Part shown: positions 63,525 to 64,000 of the stretch, in pieces
Numbering within the stretch: the stretch's first letter is position 1
How the letters are laid out: every line of letters starts with the position of its first letter
Assembly: GCF_000170795.1 (NCBI RefSeq)
Contig: NZ_ABCM01000026.1
Coordinates: 1-64,000, forward strand
DNA length: 64,000 bases
Source of the DNA: Pedobacter sp. BAL39
GTDB lineage: Bacteria; Bacteroidota; Bacteroidia; Sphingobacteriales; Sphingobacteriaceae
Direction: 5' to 3'
Notes under the pieces: model-generated
What the model was told of the DNA's origin: nothing
What the model saw: only the letters and a program-made list of their open reading frames with translations
The model's database searches: none
Translations under genes and position numbers: made by a program

Positions 63525-64000
63525 TTATGATTTCAATTTTAACACTGATGTGGTATTTGACCTGATTTCATTCAGCAATTCTTCGTCAGTAGCCAGTGTA
63601 TGACCATATGAAGGGATCATCTGTTTCAGCTTCGTCTGCCAGTCCGCAGTTTTCAACTCGTCACCGAAACAACGTTCCAGCAGAGTGATCATGATGGAAA
63701 CGGCAGTTGATGCACCAGGTGATGCACCCAGCAAGGCAGCTATGGATCCATCTGCGGCAGTAACTACTTCCGTACCGAACTCCAGAATCCCTCCGTGCTT
63801 TTCATCTTTTTTGATCACCTGGACACGCTGCCCGGCGGTCTCCAGTTCCCAGTCTTCAATTTTCGCTGTCGGCAGGTATTCCCTTAATGCCTCCATGCGG
63901 TCGTCAGGTGATTGTCTCACCTGGTTGATCAGGTATTTGGTTAGCGGAAGGTTGTCGAGCCCCGCAGAAATCATTGGACGTATGTTATTGACTTTAATCG
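63525..64000 (-). CDS. mqo: Malate:quinone oxidoreductase, C-terminal part (runs off the window)
   Basis: About 158 residues are in the window; the frame stays open to base 64000, so the start lies beyond it. The visible part has VNNIRPMISAGLDNLPLTKY, RVQVIKKDEKHGGILEFGTE, AALLGASPGASTAVSIMI and the late IPSYGHTLATDEEL, all typical of Mqo. Membrane-associated, FAD-dependent oxidation of malate to oxaloacetate with quinone. Family members are about 490-500 residues. Confidence 0.94.
   Translation of the reverse strand, partial: IKVNNIRPMISAGLDNLPLTKYLINQVRQSPDDRMEALREYLPTAKIEDWELETAGQRVQVIKKDEKHGGILEFGTEVVTAADGSIAALLGASPGASTAVSIMITLLERCFGDELKTADWQTKLKQMIPSYGHTLATDEELLNEIRSNTTSVLKLKS

Overview
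The window reads as a chromosomal segment of a Bacteroidota bacterium, most likely Sphingobacteriaceae (Pedobacter-like). The basis is a SusC/SusD pair with a FecR anti-sigma factor, several TAnnTTTG-type promoter matches, many genes without a strong Shine-Dalgarno, WG-repeat and MORN-type lipoproteins, and moderate G+C. No insertion sequence, prophage, CRISPR array, rRNA or tRNA was seen.

Layout. 1-855 is the 3' part of a PepSY/TM gene whose reading frame is broken twice near the window edge. 875-11714 is a polysaccharide utilization locus: a GH2 enzyme facing left, then a FecR anti-sigma factor, a SusC with an STN signalling domain, SusD, a GH43 lipoprotein and an ECF sigma factor. The sigma gene lies at the far end instead of beside FecR. 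11775-17547 holds two paralogous 'oxidoreductase + AraC regulator' units (SDR/AraC and AKR/AraC) around a small Cys4 protein, followed by AlkB and DinB-fold genes in divergent orientation. 17650-21545 has an orphan gene, a TPR sensor kinase overlapping its LuxR-type regulator, and a lipoprotein. 21625-27723 is a tight leftward operon of two long WG-repeat proteins and a third exported protein. 27855-34873 is a miscellany: serine hydrolase, membrane histidine kinase, YwqK-like lipoprotein, a divergent HxlR/SDR pair with repeated operator-like sites, an orphan, a VOC protein and a truncated DHFR-like gene.

34902-64000 is mostly core metabolism. It contains mnmE, an AI-2E family permease, argS and an arginine block (deiminase-like protein, CtlX-like hydrolase, arginine decarboxylase-like enzyme). 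Then come Hsp20, a thioesterase, a GlcD-type oxidase, folB, a glutaryl-CoA dehydrogenase-like enzyme, lysA and aspartate kinase around a 58-residue membrane protein, a phosphoglucomutase-type enzyme, a LacI regulator, a PAS kinase with receiver, proBA, an AsmA-like protein, a zinc alcohol dehydrogenase and the C-terminal part of mqo.

No clearly new defence or mobile system is visible. The items most worth a second look are the WG-repeat operon, the split sigma/anti-sigma arrangement, the arginine block, the helically phased repeats at 37708-37740 and the 58-residue gene beside lysA. Functions are family-level recognition by eye; no search was run.
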